NCBI GenBank assembly: GCA_013407085.1
Contig: JACCGJ010014425.1
Location: forward strand, 1 to 64,000
DNA from: Atriophallophorus winterbourni
Lineage: Eukaryota; Platyhelminthes; Trematoda; Plagiorchiida; Microphallidae
DNA: 64,000 nt
Reading direction: 5' to 3'
A model generated the notes under the pieces. It saw nothing but the letters and a program-made list of their open reading frames with translations. It had not been told where the DNA came from and did not search any database. The stretch's first letter is position 1, and every line of letters begins with the position of its first letter. The position numbers and the translations under genes were made by a program. Positions 12,200 to 22,999 of the stretch are shown piece after piece.

Positions 12200-13015
12200 T
12201 ACATCTTTAAGTCTCCCGCTAACCGAAGTCATTTCGTTTCTGAACCTGCCCGTATTTGTCAAACCAATCAATGCGTTGAAGACCTGACTAACAACTATCA
12301 ACGAGGATGTCTACAATTTTAAATGTGGGGACACGGTGGATAACAAACAGCGACGATTTCAGTTTCGATCGAGACATCGAAGAACTCGGCTACTTCATCC
12401 GTGGCGCCAGCCTCACAGAGTATCGGAGAAGCAGATAAATGAATTGAACGCATGTATAAGGAAATGAGGTCACTGTAAATGTTCCTCATAGTAACGAGTA
12501 AATAGCAAGTGAGCGGTCTGTTGATGAAATATACAGTCACAAAATTAAAGGCTCAATTTAAACCCTGTAAAGTAGACATAAATCAATCTCAATTATAAAG
12601 CATTATCTCAAGTACACAAATGGCTTGTCATATTTGTTAGAGTGTATATTTTGCATACCATCATGTTCTAGGCTTTGAAAGCTTTCAAAGTTCTGTGAAG
12701 TGCATTTCATGGGGACGCTTTCTCGCTGACACCTAATCAATGGTTTCAGCCCAGAGACAAAGATTGGATATTAATAAAGTTGGTTGAGTAAACCATTGCA
12801 TTCAGAGTTCCACATTTTGAAAGATGTATCGGCAAGTTTCAATCAAATACGACATTCAGACCCATCCAAGTATGCATTATAAACGAGCTGAATTTACTCT
12901 TTACTGACTATATACCCACATTTATCGAAACAACTTGAATACAATGTTTTACCTCAGCAACGTCAATGTATTGTAGTGCTCAACTTATCCTCACTCAAAC
13001 GCTTTAGTTCTGCGC
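12200..13015. other. no gene recognised
   Basis: No supported coding or RNA feature. The minus-strand open frame at 12319-12540 has no recognisable motif. Confidence 0.4.
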
Positions 13016-13019
13016 TTTT

Positions 13020-13350
13020 TCACCTGTGATCCACCGGATCAAGCGACCTTGACCATGTGTCCGAATGACGAAAATACACACCAGGTTACGCAAGGCGACG
13101 ACGGATCCTGATCTTACCTACGTGACATGACACGGGCAGGCTTACGATAGGCTGGTTAGCGTTATGTAGAAAAGAGATGTACTGGGTGAAGCGCTATTTC
13201 ATTATGTTGCTGGTCCTGACTATAACCACGGGTCTGATGAAACTTAAGTGTCAGAAGCGAAACGTTAAGCGAAAATTGCTCTAACGGATTGCATTCATTA
13301 TTTGGCATTCTAAAAGCACAAACGGTCCTAAACATATATTCCGATCAATT
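13020..13350 (+). mobile_element. Penelope-like element 3' tail fragment (family Q)
   Basis: Same tail as at 24.06-24.48 kb: CCTTGACCATGTG, TGGTCCTGACTATAACCACG, a hammerhead-like core, CTCTAACGGATTGCA and CGGTCCTAAACATAT. The core keeps CTGATGA (13234-13240) and GAAAC (13259-13263), but helix II has lost pairs. It lies directly upstream of a CR1 fragment. No PLE coding sequence is left. Confidence 0.6.
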
Positions 13351-13439
13351 CCAAACGACTTTCTCTGTTGCAATTTGTACACTTACGTATGTTATACATT
13401 TTTGTGAGAACGACGTTCGACAAATTCATATACCTCAAA

Positions 13440-14400
13440 TGGTTGGTCCGAATTCAATGAGTTTGCGACTACTTGTCAAATCGTCAGGCAGGAGTAAGAG
13501 TAAATGGAATGTTGTCAAAGAGAATTATAATCACCAGTGTCACGAGGATCTGCACCAAGATCGCTTTTCTCCTATTCATAAACGATTTACCTAAACACAA
13601 CCGAATTGATTCGATTCGCGTATGATATAAAAATCTGGTTGCAGATTGTATGAAACTGCAATGGGATTTGTAAAACGTATTAGCTAAGGTGAATGTGAAT
13701 AATATGCCATGTAACATAACGCCAGATGCTCCAGCATGGCAGGAATATTCGTAGGAAATTTCAATTGGGAACAGAAAGCTCGGCATGCAAATCTGTGGAA
13801 AAAGACCTTGGGGAATGGATTAGGGAAAATCTGAAGAGCACAGTTCACTGCAAAAATGGTTATCTTTAGAAGAATATTTGAGAGATTCTTGCTAGTAATG
13901 TGACCTAGTATGAATAATGTTTACCCTCGCCCTACGATGGAGTATGCGTTAAAGTTCTGAACTCTTTGGCCACAGAATGATATTACCCTCTTCGATAAAA
14001 TTTATTACAAAGCGGCAAGTTTATTTATGGGTTTACACATTGTTCCATACACTGAAGGTCTAAGACGTCTGATTATGTGACTCTATCCAAAGGAGGATAC
14101 TGCGCGACAATTTGCTTACATATAAAATTATGTTCACTGAAGTACACCAACTAAGACACCCGTTTCAAGATTGTGGGGAGAAAGTGACACACGGACCTAT
14201 CATATCCTTTTGCTCCCAAAGTTCATTTATTGATTTCAGGCACCCTTTATCCATGTGTGTTATATGTTTCTGGAATTCCCTACCTTAGCATGTAATGGAC
14301 TCTCCGTACATGGCGATAGTCAAAACAAAACTAAATTTACATAGGCAATCAATCATTATTCCTGAACACTTCAATTGAATTATTGTTAAATACAATTCTT
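13440..14400 (+). mobile_element. decayed CR1-like LINE, reverse transcriptase to 3' end
   Basis: Frameshifted pieces in order: LLFINDLPKHN (near 13580), RFAYDIKIW (near 13620, matching LFADDVKIW), LRDNLLTYKIMFTEVHQLRHPF (near 14095) and FWNSLP (near 14272). This follows the 18.5-20.2 kb copy in order and spacing, with many lesions. It is an old, inactive insertion. Confidence 0.65.
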
Positions 14401-14419
14401 TTTCACCTTTCCATTCATA

Positions 14420-15115
14420 CCACCCAGTGTTGTGATGTGTTCGCTTTTTAACCTTAAATCCTTCAAGATCGACGCATGGCTCCAGTTATTTAAGGCGAGA
14501 TTTTTTTACTGTATTCCTCTAGAGGGTTTTGGATGCGTTCACCGTCCAGAATTATCCATTACAAAATGAAGTGGGTGTTTAGTTTATAGTGTGACTGGAT
14601 ATGTGACAGGTTGGAACCAGCGGTGATTTTCGTATCCATCACAGGACAAGAAAGTTTCCCAGAACGGTGGATAAAGTTAATGATTCACCGGAATTTTCCC
14701 AAACCCCACAAACAAAGTAAATACCATATCAATAAGATGAAACCATCTTTGAAAGCGGTTATTCATATATGTTAAACTTGATAGTGTGGGTTTTTTTTAG
14801 TCTAATAAAAAGATAAAATGTTTTACCCTGAACTCTGCATAATAACCCGAGGGCACAAAAACATTTGAGCTATCTGTTAATTGAAGAAATACAAACATTC
14901 TTCGCCAAAGCGACGGGCCTAAGCAACGGAATAAATACTTTTATCTATTGCCAACTGTAGATTGAGATAATTTTAGGATTAATAATTTATTTCGTGTTTT
15001 GAAAGAGACAGCCATACTTGTCAGAAAAATTGTTTATTTCCTATCTTCTTTTTCGCCTGATTCGAAATATCTAATAATTGGATGAAGAAGACAAGAAGAA
15101 AACCAGAACGAAATA
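14420..15115. other. no gene recognised
   Basis: AT-rich non-coding sequence. Confidence 0.4.
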
Positions 15116-15123
15116 AATATAGT

Positions 15124-15358
15124 TACACTTGAATGCCACTGTTACATAGGGTTCGTACAACGAACCACGGTGTTCAAACACAGAATCACAAAGTAATTCC
15201 TGGTCAAGCACTCAAGGCGCTTATGGATGACCAAAGTGATGTGTTGCTCACATCCCCCGAAATAACAATCCACTACCGGTTTCTGGCTGTTTGCCGTCGT
15301 CAGGTGGAGACAGTAAGATTAGGTTCAGTGAGGCTTGAAACAGTGGTAAAGTGGTAAA
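15124..15358 (-). repeat. retrozyme-like repeat R, complete monomer
   Basis: About 235 bp. It contains one hammerhead motif (15270-15307) and the unit landmarks TGAATGCCACTGTTACATAG, ACACAGAATCACAAAGTAAT, CTGGTCAAGCACTCAAGGCG and CAGTAAGATTAGGTTCAGTG. An inverted, circularly permuted copy starts only about 4 bp downstream. No protein is encoded; the 74-codon open frame here is incidental. Size, ribozyme and permutation fit animal retrozymes; the assignment is inference. Confidence 0.7.
15270..15307 (-). ncRNA. hammerhead ribozyme motif, type R, core intact
   Basis: On the minus strand: helix I strand CCAC, core CTGACGA (15303-15297), helix II CGGC/GCCA (three pairs plus one C-A mismatch) with loop AAACA, GAA, helix III palindrome ACCGGT, A as the cleavage-site residue, then GTGG, which pairs perfectly with CCAC. 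This is the best-preserved R motif in the window. As helix III has no loop, activity would probably need a dimer. Confidence 0.65.
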
Positions 15359-15361
15359 CAA

Positions 15362-15588
15362 AGTGCCTTGAGTGCTTGACCACGAATCACTATGTGATTC
15401 TGTGTTTGATCAACATGGTTCGTTGTAGGAACCCTATGTAACAGTGGCATTCAAGTATAACCTTGTTTACCACTTTACCACTGTTTCAAGGCTCACTGAA
15501 CCTAATCTTACTGTCTCCCCCTTCGATGACGTCAAACAGCCAGACACCAGTTGTGTTGTGTATGTGCGGGGGATGTGAGCAACAAATC
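15362..15588 (+). repeat. retrozyme-like repeat R, inverted and permuted monomer
   Basis: Its reverse complement has every block of the previous repeat but begins at the ribozyme side (TTGCTCACATCCCCCGC) and ends at CACTCAAGGC. The break point in the unit therefore differs from that of the neighbour. The hammerhead segment (about 15512-15560, plus strand) is degenerate: GATGA remains, but the GAAACC block reads GACACC. Confidence 0.65.
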
Positions 15589-15959
15589 TTTTTGGTAAAA
15601 ATTTGTCATTTTTAGAACCCATTTCTTATACGATAATCGAAATAAAGATGGGAAATGAGTCAAAGGCTTGAAACCGAAAATAATGTTGTGCTGTCAAGCT
15701 ATACTCATGAAAATACAGCTTAAGGAAAATCCACAGTACTTGTAAACTTTCTTCTGTTTGATAGAAAAGCTAGCATTAGTATTGTGTAGGAAGTCCACGA
15801 TTATCAACACGTGCAATTTATCTTGAATCATATCAACTAGAAAGATGAAAAAATTTAGAATTATATGCGTTCTCGAGATTGAACTCAAATACATGATTAC
15901 TGTCTTACTAACATCATGTATCTTCCCATTCTCCTACTATATTGGATCCCAAAACCTGG

Positions 15960-16815
15960 AATAAGTGACGGCAGAAAAGGATCTCAGCGTTTAGATTAGT
16001 GAAGCTCTGAAGAACAGCACGCGACGCGAAGCTGTGTACAACTGAGCTAGCCGCATGCTAGCCATCCTTCGACATAATTTTGGGACGTTTTTCTCTTCAA
16101 AAATTCCCCTTGCTCCTAAATATGTATATAAGCTCAGCAATTGTTTAATCAGTAAACCTTGAGCACCATGGCTACAAAAGGACATGAAGATGCTCCAGAG
16201 GATTTATCACCGAGCAACTAAAATGGTGGGCTGTCTTCGCGACCTACCTTATGAGGATCAACTCTTGTATCTTTATTTGGAAACACTGGGTCGCAGACGG
16301 GTTCGATTGGATTTAATCCTCACCTATAAATTACTGAACTCAAAGATTCTTCCTCTGAGGCGTCTATTTTGACTCCGTTCGAACCGTAACTCACTCACTC
16401 TCACATTAGCATTGTGTATCCCACATTCTCAGCGAAACTGTCGTCGGTTCTTCTATTCGGTGCACGTTTGTTTCTTATGGAACGCCTTACCGTCAGACGT
16501 TGCACAATCCTCTAGTGGAATAATTTTCAGGAACAAACTGGATATATTTATGCTTAGCAATTCCGCCCAACAACATACATATAGAACTTATTTCAGCAAC
16601 TTCACACGATATACATTCTAACGGATATTTTTCCATCATACCGAGACAATACAAGACTTATTTTCTAGCTACAAAAATTGTGGATATTCCTAGTGCCTCA
16701 ATTTTTGTATAAATTTATTGTCCTTATACGAATATCCTATCGTATTGTACAGCTGCAAGCTTCTAATACCATAATTTCTTAAATAATCTATCTTGAATCT
16801 CGAATATCATTGCCA
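15960..16815 (+). mobile_element. CR1-like LINE, C-terminal part and 3' end
   Basis: Reads VTAEKDLSV, then RIYHRATKMVGCLRDLPYEDQ (16190-16250), RRVRLDLILTYKLLN, CIPHSQRNCRRFFYSV and VCFLWNALPSDV. It is collinear with the last 220 residues of the 18.5-20.2 kb reverse transcriptase. Several stops. The 3' UTR shows CGTATTGTACAGCTGCAAGC and ends near ATCTTGAATCTCGAAT. Confidence 0.75.
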
Positions 16816-17059
16816 GCTTATCGTGAAGGAACATTTAAAATAACAGTCTGAAAGAAGCAAAGCGCTTCAAAAGATAAATGTTGCAAAATCAAAATTATTT
16901 AAAACTTGAATCGTGTAATCTTGCCTATTTGCTGGCAGCAACAGTGTTAACTGTTGTCGTGACAATTGATGATTGCGATTTTATGAATATATTTATTTCA
17001 ATTATCGGTGATCCCAGGGACGATGCGAAACACTGGTTTAGCAAGGACGAAATATGATC

Positions 17060-17745
17060 ATTCATTCATGATTCAAGATTCAAGATTTATGGTTGAAAAA
17101 GCAATTAACTTTACGATAACCATAGAGTGGAACTATAGGTACAAATATATATATATATATATGCATATATATATAAATCAAAATCAATGGAACGATGATA
17201 GTTTATTAATAGCTTGGGGCAAAATTCGGATTAGCTCTCATATAATCGTCAAGTTTTGATTTGAATATAGATAAACTGTTTGAGCTTACCAAATCAGCAG
17301 GTAGGGAATTCCAATCAAAGCACACACGTGTCGAATAAAAATACTTGCGGCAGTTCCGTTTGGAATGTGGTATTTCCAACTTGCAACCATGACCACGGCT
17401 GTTAATGGAAGTTCGTGGGTGGGGGTTGGAAACAGTATTAAGTATTTTGTATGTGAGGATGAGATCACCTCGCATTCTTCTTTGTGTAAGTGTCCTCAGC
17501 TGCAGTCATCTGAGTCGCCCGGCGAAGGGCGTATTTTTGAGTCAAATGACCAGTATAGAAGCTCTCTGATATATGCGATCCAGAAGTAAGATGTCTTTTC
17601 GGAGCCATGGTGTCCAGGCTTGTGCGGCATATTCTAGACTCGGGTGTATATATGTATTCATTATGAGTGGAAAACACCCCGTAACATGCCAAGCAGCCTA
17701 GACGCGCTTTTGTAAACGGTTTGGCATTGTAGACCATTGTCATGT
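17060..17745 (-). mobile_element. CR1-like LINE, C-terminal part and 3' end
   Basis: The minus strand reads NTYIHPSLEYAAQAWTPWL, then, after frameshifts, MRGDLILTYKILNTV, CKLEIPHSKRNCRKYFYST and VCFDWNSLPADLV (17206-17475). The terminal ATAAATCTTGAATCTTGAAT lies at about 17072-17093 and an AT microsatellite sits in the 3' UTR. It is 5'-truncated and inactive. Confidence 0.75.
17144..17175. repeat. AT-rich microsatellite in CR1 3' UTR
   Basis: Imperfect (TA)n with one GC interruption. Its position relative to the CR1 3' end is the same as in the copy at 8.5 kb. Confidence 0.85.
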
Positions 17746-17749
17746 CAGC

Positions 17750-18205
17750 AGTATGTAGATAACACTAATCGATAAATTGACTGCAAGAGAAGAACGATGG
17801 AATTAAGCTTATAAAGATAAATAGAAAAGGAAATTGACAAGCCACGTGCCAATGAATTTGACACATTGACATAGAAATCAAGTGGCGTGATTGAATGGTG
17901 CGAAATCAGCAATACTGCTTCATTGTGGCCTTCACTGTCAAGCGCTGTAACAATTTTTCTTCATCAGTCCACCTGCCTAACGCAGAAGTTAACTCATACA
18001 CAATAATGAGGTATATAATGCAAGACCTAAATGAAAATTGTTTTAAGTAATATATTAAATATGAGCTAGTCAGCACGACAGCAAAGCGTTAAGACCCCAG
18101 CTACGAAGGCGGTCTCCGTAGTTAATTCGAATGTGACCGGTCGAATATCCGAAGTATTTAACCTAAAATGCGTACTATGTGAATGATTAGTCCGAATCTT
18201 ATCAA
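17750..18205. other. no gene recognised
   Basis: Non-coding sequence between LINE copies. Confidence 0.35.
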
Positions 18206-18272
18206 ATGGTATGATATGAAAGCACAAGCCTGATCCAGACAAAGTGCCGCACAGTCAGAGACTTACCAAAAA
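18206..18272 (+). repeat. SINE-like repeat Z, 5' fragment
   Basis: Contains GAAAGCACAAGCCTGATCCA and AAGTGCCGCACAGTCAGAGA; truncated after GAGACT. Confidence 0.6.
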
Positions 18273-18544
18273 CCCAATTATGTAGGACACTATTGCGGCT
18301 GCGTGGTTACCAGCGGTCACAACTGAGCCATCTCTCATCTCACCGTAGTTACGCTTCCGCCAACCGTCTATGATCAATCTAACTTATGGCATGAGTGAAT
18401 AGGCACACTCCTAGATGCAAGCAACGAAACAGTAAGTGTATCAAGAACAGTTAGAAAAAAGGAAGCAGAAGAATAAAAGCTATATTCGTTAAAGCGAATT
18501 TTCAGCATTTAAATTAATTTAACTACACAAATATTTACTACAAA

Positions 18545-20455
18545 TAGTTTTGGCATACTTACGTTTACATAATAAAAATTGTCAAATGAACGGACTGACT
18601 GATAATGTCAAGGATACAGCTGATGCCCTAATATCATTTTATGCGCAAGTATTTTGTCCAAGGAACGTGTCAACGCTGACGTCTTTGCCGCACCCACTAC
18701 AAGTCGAATGCCTTAGCAACATCGAGGTAAATCCTACGGTTGTGCGAAAGCATTTACGCGGGCTGAACGTTCGCAAATCACCAGGAGAGGATGGAATAAC
18801 ACCCGCTGTTCTGAAGTCATGCGAGCTGGAGCTTTGTGGCCCACTAAGTGGTCTATTCAGGCACTCATTGAATACGGGAACCGTACCAACTCAATGGAAA
18901 ACCGGTGTTATCACACCAATCTACAAAGGGGGCAGTCGTTCTGATCCGGCGAATTACCGCCCCGTGACGCTTCTTTCAGCGGTTTCTAAAATTTTGGAAC
19001 GCCTGGTGTGTGAACGACTTGTTGAACATCTCGAGAACCATCAGCTAATAACTTTCACACAACACGGATTTAGGAAAACATATTCATGCCTGTCTAACTT
19101 GCTCACGACTCTAAATGACTGGACGCAAGCACTAGACCAAGGGGGTTCCGTCCATGCCGGTTACTTAGATATATCTAAAGCATTCGACAGAGTGAATCAC
19201 TCCTTACTGCTTCAGAAGCTGCAGAATGTTGGCGTCATCGGAAACCTACTAACATGGTTCACAAGTTACCTGTCTGGACGCAAAGTAAAAGTCAGAATAG
19301 ATGGTGAAACTTCTCGAACAATTGAAGCCACGAGCGGAGTCCCTCAGGGTTCGGTTCTCGGTCCGATACTGTTTCTCATATTTATAAACGATCTACCGAA
19401 CTTACTAGCATGTAAGCTTGTTTTATTCGCAGATGATGTAAAAATCTGGACGAAGGTCAACTCTATCGAGGACTGTCAAGTTCTGCAAGGAGATTTGAAT
19501 AAGCTGCACCAGTGGTCAATCCAAAACAAACTGCCATTTAATTTCCGCAAGTGCAAAATGTTGCAAGTCGGAAAACCCTTTCCCTTTACCTATACACTTG
19601 GCAGCCACCCGCTTGAATGGAGTACATCACAAAAAGATCTCGGAATCTTGGTGTCTGGCACTTTGAAGAACAGCCTACAGTGCGAAGCCGTCTACAAGCG
19701 TGCGTGCAGCTTGCTAGGTTTACTGAAACGCATTTTCGGACGTTTCCCACCACACTCACTCGCGAAATTACTAAACACTTACATACATCCTGTCGTTGAC
19801 TACGCTGTACAAGCTTGGACGCCATGGATGGAAAAAAACATCTCGCTCCTCGAACGAATTTATCACAAGGCAACCAAAATGGTTACCGGATTGAATAATT
19901 TACCCTTTGAGCAGCGACTGACCAGACTTGGACTGTGCACCCTCGAGCGCAGGCGTATCCTACACGACCTCACTCTGACATATCGAATCATCTACGCGAA
20001 ATCCCACCCTCTCAAACACCTCTTCAAGTTTGGTTCGGTTGTCCCCACACGCAGCCACCCTTTGACCCTTCAAATCCCACACTCACGATTGAATTGTCGT
20101 CGTCACTTCTTCGCTGTTCGTGTATGCTTCTTGTGGAATAGCTTGCCGACAGATATTGTTACCTCAGCGAACGAGCACATCTTTAAACAAAGGTTACGAA
20201 ACCTTATGTTGAGAACTACTGCGTTGGCCCCTACCTATTGATGTCTATATTTTTTAACGCACGGAACTACCGTCCATCCAAAGATTCTTTTCCCTCAGTC
20301 TGTGTTGCCATTGAGGATTATTTTTGCTCCACCTATGAAGAACACGGATATGATCATACAAGTAACGATTTTTTTTAATTTTTTATACGTATATCCTATG
20401 GTACTGTACAGCAATTTGCTTTTTTAACCATAAATCTTGAATCTTGAATCATGTA
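18545..20455 (+). mobile_element. CR1-like LINE: intact reverse transcriptase ORF and 3' end
   Basis: One uninterrupted frame (18550-20241, about 563 codons) encodes a reverse transcriptase that copies element RNA at the genomic target. Motifs counted from 18550: YRPVTLLS (136-143), LDISKAFD (206-213), SGVPQGSVLGP (262-272), catalytic FADD (293-296), then the CR1-type C-terminal domain (RIYHKATKMV, RRRILHDLTLTYRI, IPHSRLNCRRHFF, VCFLWNSLPTDI). The endonuclease is missing, so the copy is 5'-truncated and the first codon is not a genuine start. The 3' UTR ends CCATAAATCTTGAATC with a repeated CTTGAAT at 20437-20452, typical of CR1 ends. It is the least decayed LINE of this family in the window. 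Confidence 0.9.
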
Positions 20456-20494
20456 CTATCAGAATAAACGGTCGCGTACATTAACGTGCTGCCA

Positions 20495-22430
20495 AGAATC
20501 GAGAATCAAGATTTTGTGGTGAAAAAAGCAATCACTTTACATGTACCATTGAATGAGAGCTATAAAAATACAGAAGATGCAATCAAAATTCTATTGAGGT
20601 GTTTGGTTTGTGTGGGTTCATATGGGGTCAATATACATGGCTGATAGTGGAGTACTCTTTGATATAAGCCTCCAGTTTTGATTTGAAATCACGGATCGTG
20701 GTAGCGTTCACAATATCCAGCGATAATGAATTCCACAGAAAGCAAATACGCACCGAGAAGAAATGACATCTGCAACCAAGCGTTCATTGCGATATAACGA
20801 GACAACTTGAATGACTCCATGTATTCTTAGGGGAACTGAATTTTATCAAATCGCGGAGAGGGCGATTTTCCATCCGCAGTATTTTATATGTTAGTATCAT
20901 GTCGCTCCTTACTATTTGTGTAAAATCGGTCAATCCTAGAATGGCCATTCGCTCTTGATATTGGATGTGCTGCAAACCTTCAACTAGCTTCGTCGCTCGG
21001 TGATAAATTTTACCCCGCAATTCAATGTCTTTATGCAGCCACGGTGCCCGAACTGGGATAATGTATTCTGCCGTTGGATGAATGTAAGTATTTGTAATGC
21101 GGAGGAGCGTTTTAGGAGAGAACCGCCCAAATATTCTCCTCAGCATTACCAAGATACCGCTTGTTTTGTTGTAGACTTTCTGGCCTTGATTATTCGGTTT
21201 CAGGTTATTAGTAATCCATATAACGAGATCCTTCTCAGCGCTGGTCCAAGTCAAGTTTTCATGACCAAGATTATATGTTTGCTCGTATTGCCGGTCAAGT
21301 TGTAACATTTTACATTTACGTATGTTGAAAGGCATCTGATTTAGTTGAGACCAGTGATACAGGGCATCCAATTCCTTTTGCAGCATCAAACAATCTTCAA
21401 TCGATCGAATTTGCTTCCATATTTTTATGTCATCAGCAAAAAGAACCATCTTGCATCGTACTACTTGCACAATATCATTTTTGTATAACGAGAAAAGGAT
21501 AGGCTCGAGTACTGAACCTTGAGGGACGCCGATGGTGACGTTGATGCTTTTGATAGAGCGCGGTCAATGCGGCCTCGCACATGCCGATCGGCCAGATAAT
21601 CCACGATAATAGGTTTCCTGTTATCCCATGTTGCACTAGCTTTTGCAGAAGCAGGCTATTGTTGACCTCATCGAATGCCTTTGATACATCAATATAGCAG
21701 GCATGAACGGAGAATCCTAGGTAAAGAGACGTTTTCCTATCGCCGAGAGCGATGAGTAAATTTGAGAGACAATATCTGTTTCGGCGAAACCCATGTTGCG
21801 CTGCTGATAAAAGTCTATTAGTTCAAAGTTAACCCACGATACACTCATTTATGATACGCCCCATAATTTTTAGATGAAGGAGAGCAGCGTGTCAGTAATG
21901 TAATTTAATAAGTCGGAACGACAGCAACCCTTGTAAATTGATATTTTCACACCATCTTTCCATGCTAACGGTACGCTACCGTGGCGAAGACTCCTGATGA
22001 AAACCTCCGCTAGACTATATGAAAGCTTTCTGCAATATGCACGAAGAATAGCTGGAGTAATCTTGTCCTCACTCGGGGATTGCCTCATATTTAGTCGCCC
22101 CAGGCGTTGTTCCACAACGACTTGATCAATTATTGGTTTAATTAGAGGTTCTAATGACTTCGATAAACCATGATGCAATAATTGCTGTTTTGGGCAGAAC
22201 ACTTGGGAGTAAAACCTGGCAAGAGCATCCGCTCTCTCTTGAACTGTGGTAGTCATTCCTTGTTCTGTCACGAGCGGAAAAACACCTGGTTTCACTTTCG
22301 TTCTTTCATTCACAATTTTAAACAGTATTTTTGGATTATATTTTATTCTTTCCACCATACGTTGCTGGTACTGTTGCTTGTATTGCCACATGAGGCTGGT
22401 CACTCTCGTTTGACAGGACACTACCGGTCA
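20495..22430 (-). mobile_element. CR1-like LINE, reverse transcriptase with frameshifts
   Basis: Lies tail to tail with the previous copy, with only about 40 bp between the 3' ends. The N-terminal part (22421-21870) shows RLNMRQSPSEDKITPAILRA and PLAWKDGVKISIYKG. A frameshifted middle (21860-21480) includes IDFYQQRNMGFAET and GVPQGSVLEPILFSLY. The C-terminal part (21470-20784) has VLFADDIKIW, RIFGRFSPKTLL and KIYHRATKLVEGL. The terminal CTTGATTCTCGATTC lies near 20497. It diverges from the neighbouring copy and is clearly a pseudogene. Confidence 0.85.
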
Positions 22431-22439
22431 CAACCGGTT

Positions 22440-22850
22440 TATTAGTATGATGATATGCTTCCAAAAATAATGTACTCGATCATCGCTATGTAAAATTTCT
22501 GACCTAATTGCATAATTTTGGTAAACGATGCACTAGATTTAAATTGAATCAATAATTCTTTCCACGCGAAGCAAAATCGTGTTTAGGAAAATATTTTCGG
22601 TTTTACTCACGAACTAAGTAACGTCAAATTATCTATTTTCTTTCAAAAGTGTGAATTCCAACAGTAGAAGCATTTCATTTTATTCGGTTACGTGCTTGAG
22701 CAGTAGAATCGTAACTGAAATTTTAGCATGAATTTGAAAGTAATCCACTGCATGATTTATTATTTTTCAATAACATTCGAATATACTCGTAATTGCAAAG
22801 ACGTCCTTTTTAAACCTTAAAAAGCGCAAAAAATAAAAAATAAAAAATGG
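22440..22850. other. no gene recognised
   Basis: AT-rich spacer between a CR1 copy and a PLE. Confidence 0.35.
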
Positions 22851-22854
22851 TGCG

Positions 22855-22980
22855 CTACTTCTAGCAAATTTGAGTGCAATCGGTGAGAGTAGTTTTTGGG
22901 TAACGTTTCACTTCTGACACAGTAGCTTCGTCAGACCAAAAGTGATATTCAGGCCAGGTGTATCGATCTGCCTAAGCATG
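22855..22980 (-). mobile_element. inverted Penelope-like element tail fragment (family Q)
   Basis: Minus-strand copy of the PLE tail, immediately upstream of the plus-strand PLE coding remnant at 23.0 kb. An inverted partial tail at the 5' end is a recurring PLE architecture, so it may belong to the same insertion. It holds a hammerhead core (see 22894-22940). Confidence 0.6.
22894..22940 (-). ncRNA. hammerhead ribozyme motif in PLE tail (type Q), core intact
   Basis: On the minus strand: CTGACGA (22934-22928), a hairpin with arms GCTACTG and CAGAAGT (one mismatched pair) around TGT, and GAAAC (22909-22905) followed by GTT. Helix I can pair CTTTTGGT with ACCCAAAA, with one C bulged. Helix III is the loopless palindrome ACGT. 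One extra A follows CTGACGA, as in the 41.8 kb copy. Confidence 0.55.
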
Positions 22981-22999
22981 AACCACTTCGTTTTTTAAT

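Noticed and set aside
22415..22440. ACTACCGGTCACAACCGGTTT, similar to helix III of families R and S
   Set aside because: No CUGANGA or helix II in range; too short to assign.
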